Assembly: GCA_028379895.1 (NCBI GenBank)
Contig: JAOEKQ010000001.1
Location: 62,001 to 126,000 of the forward strand
Direction: 5' to 3'
From: Burkholderiales bacterium
Lineage (GTDB): Bacteria; Pseudomonadota; Gammaproteobacteria; Burkholderiales; Eutrophovitaceae
DNA: 64,000 bases
The position numbers and the translations under genes are program-made. The notes beneath the pieces are model-generated. The model was not told the DNA's origin, searched no databases, and was given only the letters and a program-made list of their open reading frames with translations. Below, in pieces: positions 9,025 through 17,350 of the stretch. Each line of letters opens with the position of its first letter. The stretch's first letter is position 1.

Positions 9025-9051
9025 AGCCAGCCTTTACGGCTGGCTTTTTTT
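9025..9051 (+). terminator. Rho-independent terminator of the porin gene
   Basis: Perfect 8-bp stem AGCCAGCC (9025-9032) / GGCTGGCT (9038-9045) with loop TTTAC, followed by seven T residues (to 9051). It lies 41 bases after the porin stop and works only in the plus direction. Confidence 0.92.
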
Positions 9052-9088
9052 GTCAAAAAAATTTTTACGGTGACAACAGTGCGCTTAT

Positions 9089-10048
9089 CTATTGCAGAAA
9101 GTACTGTCGTTTCAACTCATCTACTAAGTTATTTGTTTGATCGGCGGTAAAATGTTGAATTCCCGCTGCGGTGTGACGACCGCCACCGGTTTCGAATTTA
9201 AGCGCCACACGGTGCGCATTCAAAGGATTGTTTTGAGGCGCTCTAATATTTACTGTATAACCGTCGTTCTTTTCAGTAAGTATCGCGTGAGCTCGGTTGG
9301 GAAATTGATTAGATAGCTCGTTAGCATACAGCCCGTTAATTCGTCTTGACCATTTTGAATTAGGCAGGATTACGAGTGCGACGTACTCGTTTATGACGTT
9401 TACAGGAGTCCTGCGCGCGGAGGTTAGATCTGCCTCATAATGTTCTTTAAGGGTTGGGAGAAGATCCGTTTCAGCAACTAAGCTCATAGGCTCATTAAAT
9501 TGTCGCATAACTTCACACAATTCTTGCGGATGATAATGGAGGTCCTCGATACATGCGCCGTAGCTGTTGTAATTGATACACATACCAAGGTCTTTTAAAA
9601 CGTCTACCGTTACTTGTGATATGCCAAGGGCGGCGGCAAGCGCGTACGCGCTGTCCTGCATATTATCGCCAAAAGCGGCAACAATAGCCCAATGGACAAA
9701 GCGGTTGTTAAGTAATTTATTGATAATAAGACTGCTACATAAGGTCGGGTCAGTATCGATATGCGTGACTAGATTAGGATGTTCAGGTATGGCGCCAGAG
9801 TGGTGGTGGTCGAACCATTCAACTGAGCATCCTTGATTCAATGCCCTTGTTAAACCGAGTAAGTTGCTATGTAACGAAATATCAACCACCGTGAGTTGAC
9901 TATTGTCGGATAGCACTACATTGTTTAACAACATGTTATCCCGCTTGGCGCCAGTGATGAGGGTCGTTTGCCTTGGGTAAGCCAATCTGAGCTGCGTAAT
10001 TCCGCAAAGCCCATCTGCATCGCCATTAAAGATATCAAAATTATTCAT
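9089..10048 (-). CDS. DHH/DHHA1-family phosphoesterase
   Basis: A 319-residue protein with the DHH phosphoesterase motifs: NGDADGL (D10 and D12), a further aspartate D56 in VVDISLH, and DHHHSG (D80-H81-H82). The C-terminal DHHA1 substrate domain ends with the GGGRHTAAG motif. Such proteins (NrnA/RecJ/GdpP relatives) cleave phosphodiesters such as nanoRNA or cyclic dinucleotides, but this lineage-specific subgroup has no assigned substrate. There are no membrane segments or signal peptide. The gene stands alone, convergent with the porin and divergent from the ferredoxin gene. Confidence 0.82.
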   Translation of the reverse strand: MNNFDIFNGDADGLCGITQLRLAYPRQTTLITGAKRDNMLLNNVVLSDNSQLTVVDISLHSNLLGLTRALNQGCSVEWFDHHHSGAIPEHPNLVTHIDTDPTLCSSLIINKLLNNRFVHWAIVAAFGDNMQDSAYALAAALGISQVTVDVLKDLGMCINYNSYGACIEDLHYHPQELCEVMRQFNEPMSLVAETDLLPTLKEHYEADLTSARRTPVNVINEYVALVILPNSKWSRRINGLYANELSNQFPNRAHAILTEKNDGYTVNIRAPQNNPLNAHRVALKFETGGGRHTAAGIQHFTADQTNNLVDELKRQYFLQ

Positions 10049-10128
10049 GTTTAATTAATATTTCCGAGGCTTTACGTATTGTCTCCGATATAATCCCAGG
10101 ATAACGGAATTTAAACAATTTATCGCTT

Positions 10129-10437
10129 ATGGGTTTCTATCAGCATCACGTATTTTTTTGTTGTAATCAACGTACCGATGGCCGAAGTTCCTGCAACGAC
10201 CAAGGCTCTCAGGCTTTACGCGACTACGCGAAGGCGAAAATTAAAAGCCTTGGGCTAGCTGGAGCTGGCCGTGTACGGATTAATCAGTCGGGCTGTCTTG
10301 ACCGTTGTAACGAAGGCCCAGTAATGGTTGTTTATCCTGAGGAGGTTTGGTACACCTTTATTGATGAGCAGGATATTGACGATATTATTGATCAACATTT
10401 AGTGGCCGGAAAAATAGTGGAGCGATTAAAAATTTGA
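10129..10437 (+). CDS. Thioredoxin-like [2Fe-2S] ferredoxin
   Basis: A 102-residue protein of the (2Fe-2S) ferredoxin group with thioredoxin fold. Cluster ligands are likely C11 or C12 and C22 in the N-terminal part and C56 and C60 in SGCLDRCNEGP, the CxxxC pair typical of this family and of the NuoE C-terminal domain. The C-terminal half has the conserved VVYPEEVWYTFIDEQDIDDIIDQHL pattern. Its electron partner is unknown. The stop codon overlaps the start of the following hydrolase gene, so the two are translationally linked. Confidence 0.9.
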   Translation: MGFYQHHVFFCCNQRTDGRSSCNDQGSQALRDYAKAKIKSLGLAGAGRVRINQSGCLDRCNEGPVMVVYPEEVWYTFIDEQDIDDIIDQHLVAGKIVERLKI

Positions 10438-11057
10438 ATCGAACAAATGAAGAGCGGTTATTAATTGATGGTCCATCTGGAAATATTGAACTCGCTCTCA
10501 ATGAACCCAGTGGCGTTAGTAAGGGGTGCGCCTTGATAGCCCATCCCCATCCTCTTTACGGAGGAACATTGGATAACAAGGTAGTTCAAATGTTGGCAAA
10601 AGCGTTTAATGCTCTAGGGTTAACGTCTGTTCGTTTTAATTTTAGGGGCGTTGGTGATAGTGATGGTGTGTACGACGAAGGAGTCGGAGAGCTCGAAGAT
10701 TTTAAAAGCGTTCAAAGTTATGCTGTCAAGAGAATTCGACCGGAGCACACAGTTTTTGCAGGGTTTTCTTTTGGAACTTATATTGTTTCCCAGGCGGCGA
10801 CCTTGGATTTACCTGACCAACTCGTCTTGATTGCGCCCGCTGTAGGTAAGTTTGAGGTGCTGGATGTGTCCGAGGAGACTTTAGTCATCCATGGCGAGGA
10901 AGATGATGTGGTTTTGTTATCTGATGTCATGAATTGGGCTCGACCGCAGCATGTTCCTGTGACCGTATTTCCAGGGTCTGGTCATTTTTTTCATGGTGAT
11001 TTAGTTCGGCTTAAGAATGCGGTCATCAAACATTGTCGCTATCGGTTGTCATCATAG
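10434..11057 (+). CDS. Alpha/beta hydrolase (COG2945-like)
   Basis: A 207-residue cytoplasmic alpha/beta hydrolase. The nucleophile elbow is GFSFGTY with S112; an oxyanion-type HPHPLYGGTLDNKV stretch near residue 37-50 and RFNFRGVGDSDG near 67-78 mark the compact COG2945 subgroup. The catalytic histidine is in GSGHFFHGD. No lid domain is present. The start is TTG at 10434, sharing bases with the upstream TGA, with GGAG about 12 bases before. Substrate unknown; in many genomes this gene accompanies the ferredoxin gene as it does here. Confidence 0.85.
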   Translation: MNRTNEERLLIDGPSGNIELALNEPSGVSKGCALIAHPHPLYGGTLDNKVVQMLAKAFNALGLTSVRFNFRGVGDSDGVYDEGVGELEDFKSVQSYAVKRIRPEHTVFAGFSFGTYIVSQAATLDLPDQLVLIAPAVGKFEVLDVSEETLVIHGEEDDVVLLSDVMNWARPQHVPVTVFPGSGHFFHGDLVRLKNAVIKHCRYRLSS

Positions 11058-11083
11058 CTTAGTAAAGGAGAGACTTTATCTTG

Positions 11084-11500
11084 ATGGCCATCATAAAAGC
11101 TACGCACATAATAGTCATGGTGACTTGGTTTGCTGGGTTATTTTATTTGCCACGACTATTCGTCTACCATGCGATGTCATCGGACCAAATTAGTCTGGAC
11201 CGTTTTAAAATCATGGAACGAAAGCTTTTTTACGGGATTATGACTCCCGGGGCGATACTGACCATTATTACGGGGTTTTGGCTCTTGATGGGGGGGTGGG
11301 GATTCGGTAGTTTCTGGGTTCAAGCGAAGTTGGGTCTTGTGGCGATATTGGTTGTTTACCACATATGGTGTGGGACTCTAGTTAAAAGTTTTAAGCATGA
11401 TCAAAATATTCATTCCCATGTTTGGTATCGCTGGTTTAATGAATTTCCTGTATTGATTTTAGTTGCGGTTGTTTTTTTAGTAGTTCTGAAGCCGTCATGA
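11084..11500 (+). CDS. hemJ: Protoporphyrinogen IX oxidase HemJ
   Basis: A 138-residue membrane protein with four hydrophobic helices matching the HemJ (UPF0093/CopD-like) family, which converts protoporphyrinogen IX to protoporphyrin IX in haem synthesis. Recognisable are KATHIIVMVTWFAGLFYLPRLFVYH, with the conserved histidine H8, tryptophan, arginine and H29, the MERKLFYGIMTPGAI stretch, and the C-terminal YRWFNEFPVLIL. ATG at 11084 is used; TTG at 11081 is directly adjacent and AAGGAG lies at 11065-11070, so either may start translation. The gene is between the hydrolase and yggS. Confidence 0.9.
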   Translation: MAIIKATHIIVMVTWFAGLFYLPRLFVYHAMSSDQISLDRFKIMERKLFYGIMTPGAILTIITGFWLLMGGWGFGSFWVQAKLGLVAILVVYHIWCGTLVKSFKHDQNIHSHVWYRWFNEFPVLILVAVVFLVVLKPS

Positions 11501-11510
11501 TGAAACGAAA

Positions 11511-12203
11511 ATGAGCGAATCCGATTCTCGCATAAAGCATAATTTGCATAGTGTTCGTGGCCGTATTTCATCCGCCTTAAGTCGAGTGGGGCGACCGGAA
11601 CAATCTACTCAGTTGATCGCTGTCAGTAAAAAATTCTCCGGCGAACTGATACGGGAGGCTCATGAATCGGGTCAGATTCACTTCGGTGAAAACTATGTGC
11701 AAGAGGCGATATCTAAGATTGATGAGCTGAGTGATTTGCCGCTTGAATGGCATTTCATTGGACCTATTCAAAGTAATAAAACCGGACAAATTGCGGCTAA
11801 ATTTGATTGGGTACATTCTGTGGATCGGTTGAAGGTCGCTCAACGATTATCCGATGGGAGACCGGAGAGCGCGCATCCGTTAAAGGTTTGTCTTCAAGTA
11901 AACATCACCGGGGAGGAATCCAAGCAAGGGTGTCGTATTACTGATCTTACTGAGCTTGCCCACTTGGTGAGACAGCTGCCCTATTTGGAGCTTCGTGGTC
12001 TTATGACCATGCCCCCAATCAATGCTAGCGATCAAGACACCGTCGATATTTTTAGACGGCTATCTCAATTAAAGGACACATTGAATCAAGATGGATTTCA
12101 GCTTGATGTTCTATCTATGGGTATGTCTGACGATTTAGAGATTGGAGTTCAGGAAGGAGCAACTTTCGTTCGTGTTGGACGCGGGATCTTTGGTGATCGT
12201 TAG
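11511..12203 (+). CDS. yggS: Pyridoxal phosphate homeostasis protein (YggS/PLPBP)
   Basis: A 230-residue single-domain PLP-binding TIM barrel resembling the N-terminal part of alanine racemase. The PLP lysine is K40 in LIAVSKK; the family motifs HFGENYVQEA, EWHFIGPIQSNK and LSMGMSDDLE are all present and end with GATFVRVGRGIFG. It buffers PLP and amino-acid pools rather than catalysing a reaction. Location directly upstream of proC and yggT is the classical conserved neighbourhood. Confidence 0.96.
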   Translation: MSESDSRIKHNLHSVRGRISSALSRVGRPEQSTQLIAVSKKFSGELIREAHESGQIHFGENYVQEAISKIDELSDLPLEWHFIGPIQSNKTGQIAAKFDWVHSVDRLKVAQRLSDGRPESAHPLKVCLQVNITGEESKQGCRITDLTELAHLVRQLPYLELRGLMTMPPINASDQDTVDIFRRLSQLKDTLNQDGFQLDVLSMGMSDDLEIGVQEGATFVRVGRGIFGDR

Positions 12204-12264
12204 TTGGTACCAATTTTGATAAGACTAAATTATTATTGAGTCGAACATGCGGGGTGAAAATACT

Positions 12265-13080
12265 ATGAAAATTGTGTTTATCGGCGGTGGAAATATGGCG
12301 ATGGCCCTGGTTAGCGGTCTTTTGGAAAAAGGTAAAAAGCCAGGCGACCTTTTGGTCGTGGATATATCCGAAGAAGCAAGAAAAAAGTTCGAGGCTATTG
12401 GCATAAATACGTCAGCGGTCTTTAGTGATAGTAACTTCAATCCAGATATTGTTATGTTAGCCGTAAAACCACAGCATCTAAAAGAGGTGATCCGTTCTTC
12501 TGGTTCCAGTCTGAAGAAAAGCCTAATTGTGAGCATTGTTGCAGGTATTCCTGTCGCCTCCATTGCTGAGTGGTTGGGCGGTCATGAACGTCTTATTCGA
12601 GTTATGCCGAATACGCCAGCATTGATTCGCGCGGGGGTGTCAGGAATGTACAATGCAAGCAAAATTCCGGGTGACCGTGAATTAGCCGAGACTGTTATGG
12701 CTTGTGTCGGTCAATATATTTGGTGCGATTCGGAATCGCTAATTGATGCTGTAACGGCCGTTTCCGGAAGTGGTCCTGCGTATGTGTTTTACTTTATTGA
12801 GGCACTTGAGGCTGCAGCTTTAGAACTAGGTCTCGACCGTGATGCCGCGAAGTTATTAGCGCTCGAAACATTTTTGGGGGCATCAAGGCTCGCAGCTCGA
12901 TCCAAAGACTCACCGTCTGTCTTACGTGATCGAGTCACCTCTAAAGGAGGAACTACTGCTGCAGCACTCTCCTCTTTCGAAGGAGATCGGCTAAGAGAAA
13001 TGATTGTTAAAGGTGTTAGGCGAGCTAATGATCGTTCTGCCGAATTAGCGCAAGATTTTGGAGGTAAAAAATATGACTGA
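12265..13080 (+). CDS. proC: Pyrroline-5-carboxylate reductase ProC
   Basis: Catalyses the last step of proline synthesis, NAD(P)H-dependent reduction of 1-pyrroline-5-carboxylate. The protein starts with the Rossmann motif MKIVFIGGGNMAMAL; VKPQHL, the RVMPNTPALI segment and the family signature AVSGSGPAYVFYFIEAL with DRVTSKGGTTAAAL follow. ATG at 12265 (271 residues) is preferred to ATG at 12247 because the family begins at this methionine and GGGGTG (12251-12256) is a suitable ribosome-binding site. The stop overlaps the yggT start. Confidence 0.96.
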   Translation: MKIVFIGGGNMAMALVSGLLEKGKKPGDLLVVDISEEARKKFEAIGINTSAVFSDSNFNPDIVMLAVKPQHLKEVIRSSGSSLKKSLIVSIVAGIPVASIAEWLGGHERLIRVMPNTPALIRAGVSGMYNASKIPGDRELAETVMACVGQYIWCDSESLIDAVTAVSGSGPAYVFYFIEALEAAALELGLDRDAAKLLALETFLGASRLAARSKDSPSVLRDRVTSKGGTTAAALSSFEGDRLREMIVKGVRRANDRSAELAQDFGGKKYD

Positions 13081-13654
13081 GGCCGTAATTTTTCTATTTA
13101 AAAGTATTTTAGGTATATTTTCTCTTTCTTTTTTATTGCGATTTTATCTGCAGGTTGTACGAGCTACGCCCCATAACCCACTGAGTGTCTTTGTGGTTGC
13201 AATTACAGATTTCGCGGCAGTTCCAACCAGGCGATTTGTTCCGAGCTGGCGAGGTTATGACTTATCTGCCCTACTATTAGCGTTAATGACGGAAACGCTG
13301 TTGCTGAGCATGGTTTTTATTTTGAACGGTATGGATCTTCAAACATCCACATTTTCGACAATTTTGGCGATTATCTGTTTGTCCTTGGTGAGTCTAGTGA
13401 AAATGTTCGTTTACATTATTATTATTGTTACCTTTGCTCAGGCTATTTTGTCTTGGGTTAATCCATATAGTCCGGTCATGTCTTTATTGGTAACTATGTC
13501 GTCTCCATTTTTGGATTTTTTTAGGAGGCGATTCAAGCCGGTTGGTGGGGTGGATTTATCTCCATTGTTTTTGTTGATTCTCTGTCAACTTATTTTGGTT
13601 TGGCCCATCAATACGGCCCATAACGCAATCTTGTTGGCTTTAAGCATGCCTTAA
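13073..13654 (+). CDS. YggT-family membrane protein
   Basis: A 193-residue inner-membrane protein with two YggT repeats, each consisting of a hydrophobic helix, a loop with an NP motif (HNPLSVFV, WVNPYSPV) and an RRF/P segment (PTRRFVPSW and DFFRRRFKPVGGVDLSPL). Its role is undefined, although it is widely conserved beside yggS and proC. ATG at 13073 is preceded by GGAGG (13060-13064) that lies inside proC; the reading frames overlap by 8 bases. It ends 3 bases before the stop of the convergent rng gene, without room for a terminator. Confidence 0.9.
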   Translation: MTEAVIFLFKSILGIFSLSFLLRFYLQVVRATPHNPLSVFVVAITDFAAVPTRRFVPSWRGYDLSALLLALMTETLLLSMVFILNGMDLQTSTFSTILAIICLSLVSLVKMFVYIIIIVTFAQAILSWVNPYSPVMSLLVTMSSPFLDFFRRRFKPVGGVDLSPLFLLILCQLILVWPINTAHNAILLALSMP

Positions 13655-13657
13655 AGT

Positions 13658-15112
13658 CTAACCGAGGACGATGTCGTACTCTTCTTGCCCATAGATCGTC
13701 TCAGCTTGAAGCAGAATAGTTTTACCAATAAATTCCTCTGCCATCGCGATACTTTGAGATTCTTCTTCATGGAAAAAATTAACAACTTTAGTTGAGGCAA
13801 TCACGCGAAGACTTTTAGGATTGTATTGACGAGATTCTCGAACTAATTCGCGTAGTATTTGGTAGCAGATCGTTGCGATGGTTTTAATCTCACCTCGACC
13901 CACGCATGTAGGGCAGGTTTCACATAACACGTGCGCTAGGGATTCTCGAGTTCGTTTTCTTGTCATTTCGACCAAACCAAGTTGTGTGAAGCCGTTAATG
14001 GTCATCTTTGTTCGGTCTAATACAATCGATTTTTCAAGTTCGTCTAAGATGGATTGTTGATGCGATTCATTTTCCATATCAATAAAATCAATGATAACAA
14101 TGCCGCCTAGGTTTCTTAACCGTAGTTGTCGCGCGATGGCTTGTGATGCCTCTAGATTGTTTTTAAAGATCGTTTCTTCAAAATTTTTATCACCAACAAA
14201 GCTTCCCGTATTTACATCTACAGTAGTGAGCGCTTCGGTCTGGTCGATAATAAGATAACCCCCAGATTTTAAATTAACGCGTTTACTGAGAGCTTTTTCG
14301 ATTTCCTCCTCAATCCCATATCGTTCGAATAGTGGTCGTTCGCTTACGTATATATTCACCCGGTTCGCAAACTTTGGCATGAACGTTTTAGCAAAAGTCT
14401 CCATTTTCTTAAAAGTTTCCCTAGAGTCAACAAGGATTTGTTCCGAGTCTTCGGATAGAAAATCCCTCAGAACCCGAACACTTAGGTCTAGGTCTTGATA
14501 GACGACCGATGGAACCTTGCTGATTTCTGCACGATTTTTCACGTCTTCCCAAACCCTTCTTAAATATTCAATATCAGATTTAAATTCGTTATCACTTGCG
14601 GTTTCAGCCAGTGTCCGAACTATAAAACCCTGCTGGCAGTCTTCGCCCTTAAGGCGAGTTAATCGCTCTTTCAATTGCTCACGCTCATCCTCGACACCTA
14701 TTTTTTGCGAGATACCTATGTGATTTTCAAAGGGCAAGTAGACTAAAAGTCGGCCAGCAACGCTAATTTGTGTTGATAAGCGCGCTCCCTTTGTACCTAT
14801 AGGGTCCTTGACAACTTGAACAAGTACCGTCTGTCCTTCACGTAGCAGTTCCTCGATGGGAGTTTGGCCAGTATCATTTCGGTCACCGCAAAAAATATCG
14901 GCAACGTGTAAAAAACCCGCTTTTTCCATACCGATATCGATGAATGCAGATTGCATACCCGGAAGTATTCGCTTCACAACTCCGTTATAAATATTTCCAA
15001 CGAGGCCACGATGCGCCTCGCGTTCAATATGTAGCTCTTGTACGACTCCTCGCTGAATGATTGCAACTCGAGTTTCTTGGGGGGTAACGTTGATTAGGAT
15101 TTCATTATTCAT
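13658..15112 (-). CDS. rng: Ribonuclease G
   Basis: A 484-residue endoribonuclease of the RNase E/G family that matures the 5' end of 16S rRNA and degrades mRNA. The N-terminal S1 domain (GNIYNGVVKRILPGMQSAFIDIG) is followed by the 5'-sensor and DNase I-like domain with metal-binding residues in DQTEALTTVDVNTGSF and VIIDFIDM. The zinc-link motif is CETCPTC. It lacks the long C-terminal scaffold of RNase E, as expected for RNase G. It overlaps maf by 4 bases and is the last gene of nadD-rsfS-rlmH-maf-rng. Confidence 0.95.
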   Translation of the reverse strand: MNNEILINVTPQETRVAIIQRGVVQELHIEREAHRGLVGNIYNGVVKRILPGMQSAFIDIGMEKAGFLHVADIFCGDRNDTGQTPIEELLREGQTVLVQVVKDPIGTKGARLSTQISVAGRLLVYLPFENHIGISQKIGVEDEREQLKERLTRLKGEDCQQGFIVRTLAETASDNEFKSDIEYLRRVWEDVKNRAEISKVPSVVYQDLDLSVRVLRDFLSEDSEQILVDSRETFKKMETFAKTFMPKFANRVNIYVSERPLFERYGIEEEIEKALSKRVNLKSGGYLIIDQTEALTTVDVNTGSFVGDKNFEETIFKNNLEASQAIARQLRLRNLGGIVIIDFIDMENESHQQSILDELEKSIVLDRTKMTINGFTQLGLVEMTRKRTRESLAHVLCETCPTCVGRGEIKTIATICYQILRELVRESRQYNPKSLRVIASTKVVNFFHEEESQSIAMAEEFIGKTILLQAETIYGQEEYDIVLG

Positions 15113-15720
15113 AAAAGCAAAAAACCAAATTTTTTAATCAACTCTGAGGTTTCATAAATAGGTAAACCAACGACCCCGGAGTAACTTCCCGCAATATGAC
15201 TGACAAAAATGCTAGCTAGTCCTTGAATGCCGTAGCCTCCAGCTTTACCAAAAGGCTCGTTTGTACTGATGTACGCCTCAATTTCATGACGTTTGAGTTT
15301 CCTGATGCACACATTAGTAGTGCAAAGTTCTTGGGCAACGATATCAGCTTGTTTCATGGTAACAGCCGTAAGTACTTGATGCTGCCGTCCAGAAAGACGT
15401 TGCAACATAGCATGTGCATGAGCGGCGTCTAAGGGTTTACCAAGAATATCTTTATCAATTGTTACAGTTGTATCAATTGCTAAGACGGGTGCTTTCTCTA
15501 AATCATGATCCACAAGGTGCTTCCAGCCTGCATTGGCTTTCATTAAAGCAGTTCTCTTAACGTATTCAACTGGATCTTCATTTTCGAGCGGAGTCTCATC
15601 AAAATCTGCGGTGGAGTTTGATCCCTCAACTAAGTTAATGAGTTTATAGGGTGCGCAGAGCGTATCCAAGATGGCTTTTCGTCTAGGGCTTTGAGAAGCC
15701 AAATAAAAAAAATTGTTCAT
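15109..15720 (-). CDS. maf: Maf-family nucleotide pyrophosphatase
   Basis: A 203-residue Maf protein, a nucleoside triphosphate pyrophosphatase thought to clear non-canonical or modified nucleotides; over-expression blocks septation in some bacteria. The conserved N-terminal LASQSPRRKAIL, the catalytic DTTVTIDKDILGKP with an aspartate acting as base, and KAGGYGIQGLASIFV are present. Subtype (dTTP/UTP or m7GTP specificity) cannot be fixed. It lies between rlmH and rng on the minus strand. Confidence 0.94.
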   Translation of the reverse strand: MNNFFYLASQSPRRKAILDTLCAPYKLINLVEGSNSTADFDETPLENEDPVEYVKRTALMKANAGWKHLVDHDLEKAPVLAIDTTVTIDKDILGKPLDAAHAHAMLQRLSGRQHQVLTAVTMKQADIVAQELCTTNVCIRKLKRHEIEAYISTNEPFGKAGGYGIQGLASIFVSHIAGSYSGVVGLPIYETSELIKKFGFLLL

Positions 15721-15735
15721 ACTTAATGGCGTAGC

Positions 15736-16209
15736 TCAGTCTCGGTGATAAGGGTGGTTTTTGATAATACACTGTGCGCGGTAGAGCTGTTCGATTAGGA
15801 TTAATCGAGCAAGCGCATGAGGGTAAGTCATTAAAGATAGGGCTAGCGTTTTTTTGGCTTGCTTTTTAATTTCTGGATCAAGTCCATCGGCTCCTCCGAT
15901 AACAAAATCTATATCTCTTCCGTCGCTCATCCAGTTGGTGAGTAGCTGAGCCAGTTCGTTAGTTGTTGTTTGCGTACCGTTCTCGTCCAAGGCAATTAAG
16001 TTGGCATTTTTATTCGACTTCGAAAGGATTCGGTCTTTTTCCTTCATTCTGGCTAAGTGATTTTTATCTGTATCCCCTACCCTGAATGCTGGTTTAATTT
16101 CGGTAAGTACAACTGATAAGTCGCGCTGGAATCTTTTAAGGTATTCTTTGCAACCATCTTCGGCCCATTTTGGAGGCTTGTGCCCTACTGAGATAATATT
16201 AATTTTCAT
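15736..16209 (-). CDS. rlmH: 23S rRNA (pseudouridine-1915-N3)-methyltransferase RlmH
   Basis: A 157-residue SPOUT methyltransferase that methylates pseudouridine 1915 in helix 69 of 23S rRNA on the intact 70S ribosome. Diagnostic parts are the start MKINIISVGHKPPKW, the SAM-binding trefoil knot FVIGGADGLD, and the C-terminal LTYPHALARLILIEQLYRAQCIIKNHPYHRD-like stretch (here LMTYPHALARL and KNHPYHRD). Length is exactly that of the family. It follows rsfS, the usual partner gene. Confidence 0.97.
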   Translation of the reverse strand: MKINIISVGHKPPKWAEDGCKEYLKRFQRDLSVVLTEIKPAFRVGDTDKNHLARMKEKDRILSKSNKNANLIALDENGTQTTTNELAQLLTNWMSDGRDIDFVIGGADGLDPEIKKQAKKTLALSLMTYPHALARLILIEQLYRAQCIIKNHPYHRD

Positions 16210-16286
16210 ATTTAACAGCTAAGCCCGAGTAACGCTTTTATGAAGGCCTTCATAAACAGAAGTACTCGCTAATAAATTAGGGTTAA

Positions 16287-16643
16287 TTAGCTAACTTGTT
16301 TTTGAGCGTTTTTTCTAGAGGATGGCGTTTCTTGCCATAGGTCTTCTAAATTGTAGTATGTCCTAATCTCAGGTTTCATCACGTGAATAATAACGTCACC
16401 TAGATCAATCAGAACCCATTCGCCCGATGCTTCACCCTCTACACTCAATATAGAGTACTTGGTTTCTTTTAACCGGTCTTTGAGGTTATTTACAAAAGCG
16501 CGCGCTTGCCTCGTTGAGTCAGCACTCGCAACAATGATTTGATCAAAAAGGGAGTTATTTGCAGTTATGTTGATTACAACTATTTCTAGTGCTTTAATTG
16601 CTTCTAGCTCATCTACAGCTAGATCACTTAGGTTTTGATTCAG
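16287..16643 (-). CDS. rsfS: Ribosomal silencing factor RsfS, apparent CTG start
   Basis: A 118-residue RsfS/YbeB protein, which binds uL14 on the 50S subunit and prevents subunit joining when nutrients fail. After the start it reads NQNLSDLAVDELEAI, then FDQIIVASADSTRQARAF, VEGEASGEWVLIDLGDVIIHVM (conserved core) and YYNLEDLW. The frame has no ATG, GTG or TTG between the upstream in-frame stop and residue ~70. The first suitable codon is CTG at 16641-16643, which has an ideal AAGGAG (complement of 16651-16656) exactly 7 bases upstream. Translation from CTG is therefore inferred. The gene overlaps the end of nadD by 20 bases and precedes rlmH. Confidence 0.93.
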   Translation of the reverse strand: MNQNLSDLAVDELEAIKALEIVVINITANNSLFDQIIVASADSTRQARAFVNNLKDRLKETKYSILSVEGEASGEWVLIDLGDVIIHVMKPEIRTYYNLEDLWQETPSSRKNAQKQVS

Positions 16644-17310
16644 AGGTATTCTCCTTATACAGATTATGAGTTTGGATATAGTTTATTACATTATCTGGTA
16701 AGAGGTACTTAAGACTCTGATTGCTTTGAATCCTTTTCCGTAATGCTGTGCCTGACACTTCGAGTGACGTAAATTCGTAAGTAAATATTAGCCCGTTTGT
16801 AGAGGAGTGCAATAGATTGCGATCATGACACTTTCGCTTCTCGTACTCAAACGTTAAGCTCTTTTCAAGATTGCCACTGAGTTGGCTGAGAGGTAGCCTA
16901 GGCCTCGACGCCACAATAACATTTGCGAGTAAAAATAGGCGCTGCCATTCATGCCATGTAGGCAATTCAATAAAGGCGTCAGTGCCAAGGATGAGACTGA
17001 TCGACGCATTAGGGTTTTCGGCTCGGATGTCTTTTAAGGTGTCCACCATGTAGCTTTTACCTACACGTGTTAACTCTCGATCGTCAGGTGTTAGTGTTTT
17101 ATGAGCTGAATCGAGGGCTAATTCCACCATTTTTAATCGGTCTTTAGCGGATGCACTTGGTGTTTTCCGATGCGGTGGATTAGCTGATGGTAAAAGTCGT
17201 ATCGTATTTAGCGCGAATGTCTCCGCTACTTCCTCTGCTAATCTAAGGTGTGCAAAATGAATTGGGTCAAAGGTTCCGCCCAGAACGCCGATACTTGATT
17301 TGAAAGTCAA
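16624..17310 (-). CDS. nadD: Nicotinate-nucleotide adenylyltransferase NadD
   Basis: A 228-residue nucleotidyltransferase that makes deamido-NAD from nicotinate mononucleotide and ATP. The N-terminal GVLGGTFDPIHFAHL (with the HxxH-type ATP motif), LPSANPPHRKTP, LILGTDAFIELPTWHEW and the C-terminal SGTALRKRI (SxTxxR-type motif) match NadD. The start is TTG at 17310: an in-frame TAA lies two codons upstream and no ATG is available. No clear ribosome-binding site is seen. The 3' end contains the ribosome-binding site and start of rsfS. Confidence 0.95.
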   Translation of the reverse strand: MTFKSSIGVLGGTFDPIHFAHLRLAEEVAETFALNTIRLLPSANPPHRKTPSASAKDRLKMVELALDSAHKTLTPDDRELTRVGKSYMVDTLKDIRAENPNASISLILGTDAFIELPTWHEWQRLFLLANVIVASRPRLPLSQLSGNLEKSLTFEYEKRKCHDRNLLHSSTNGLIFTYEFTSLEVSGTALRKRIQSNQSLKYLLPDNVINYIQTHNLYKENTSESKPK

Positions 17311-17350
17311 AGTTTACTGTAACGTAAGTTCGTTAAATAAATCTATTTAT

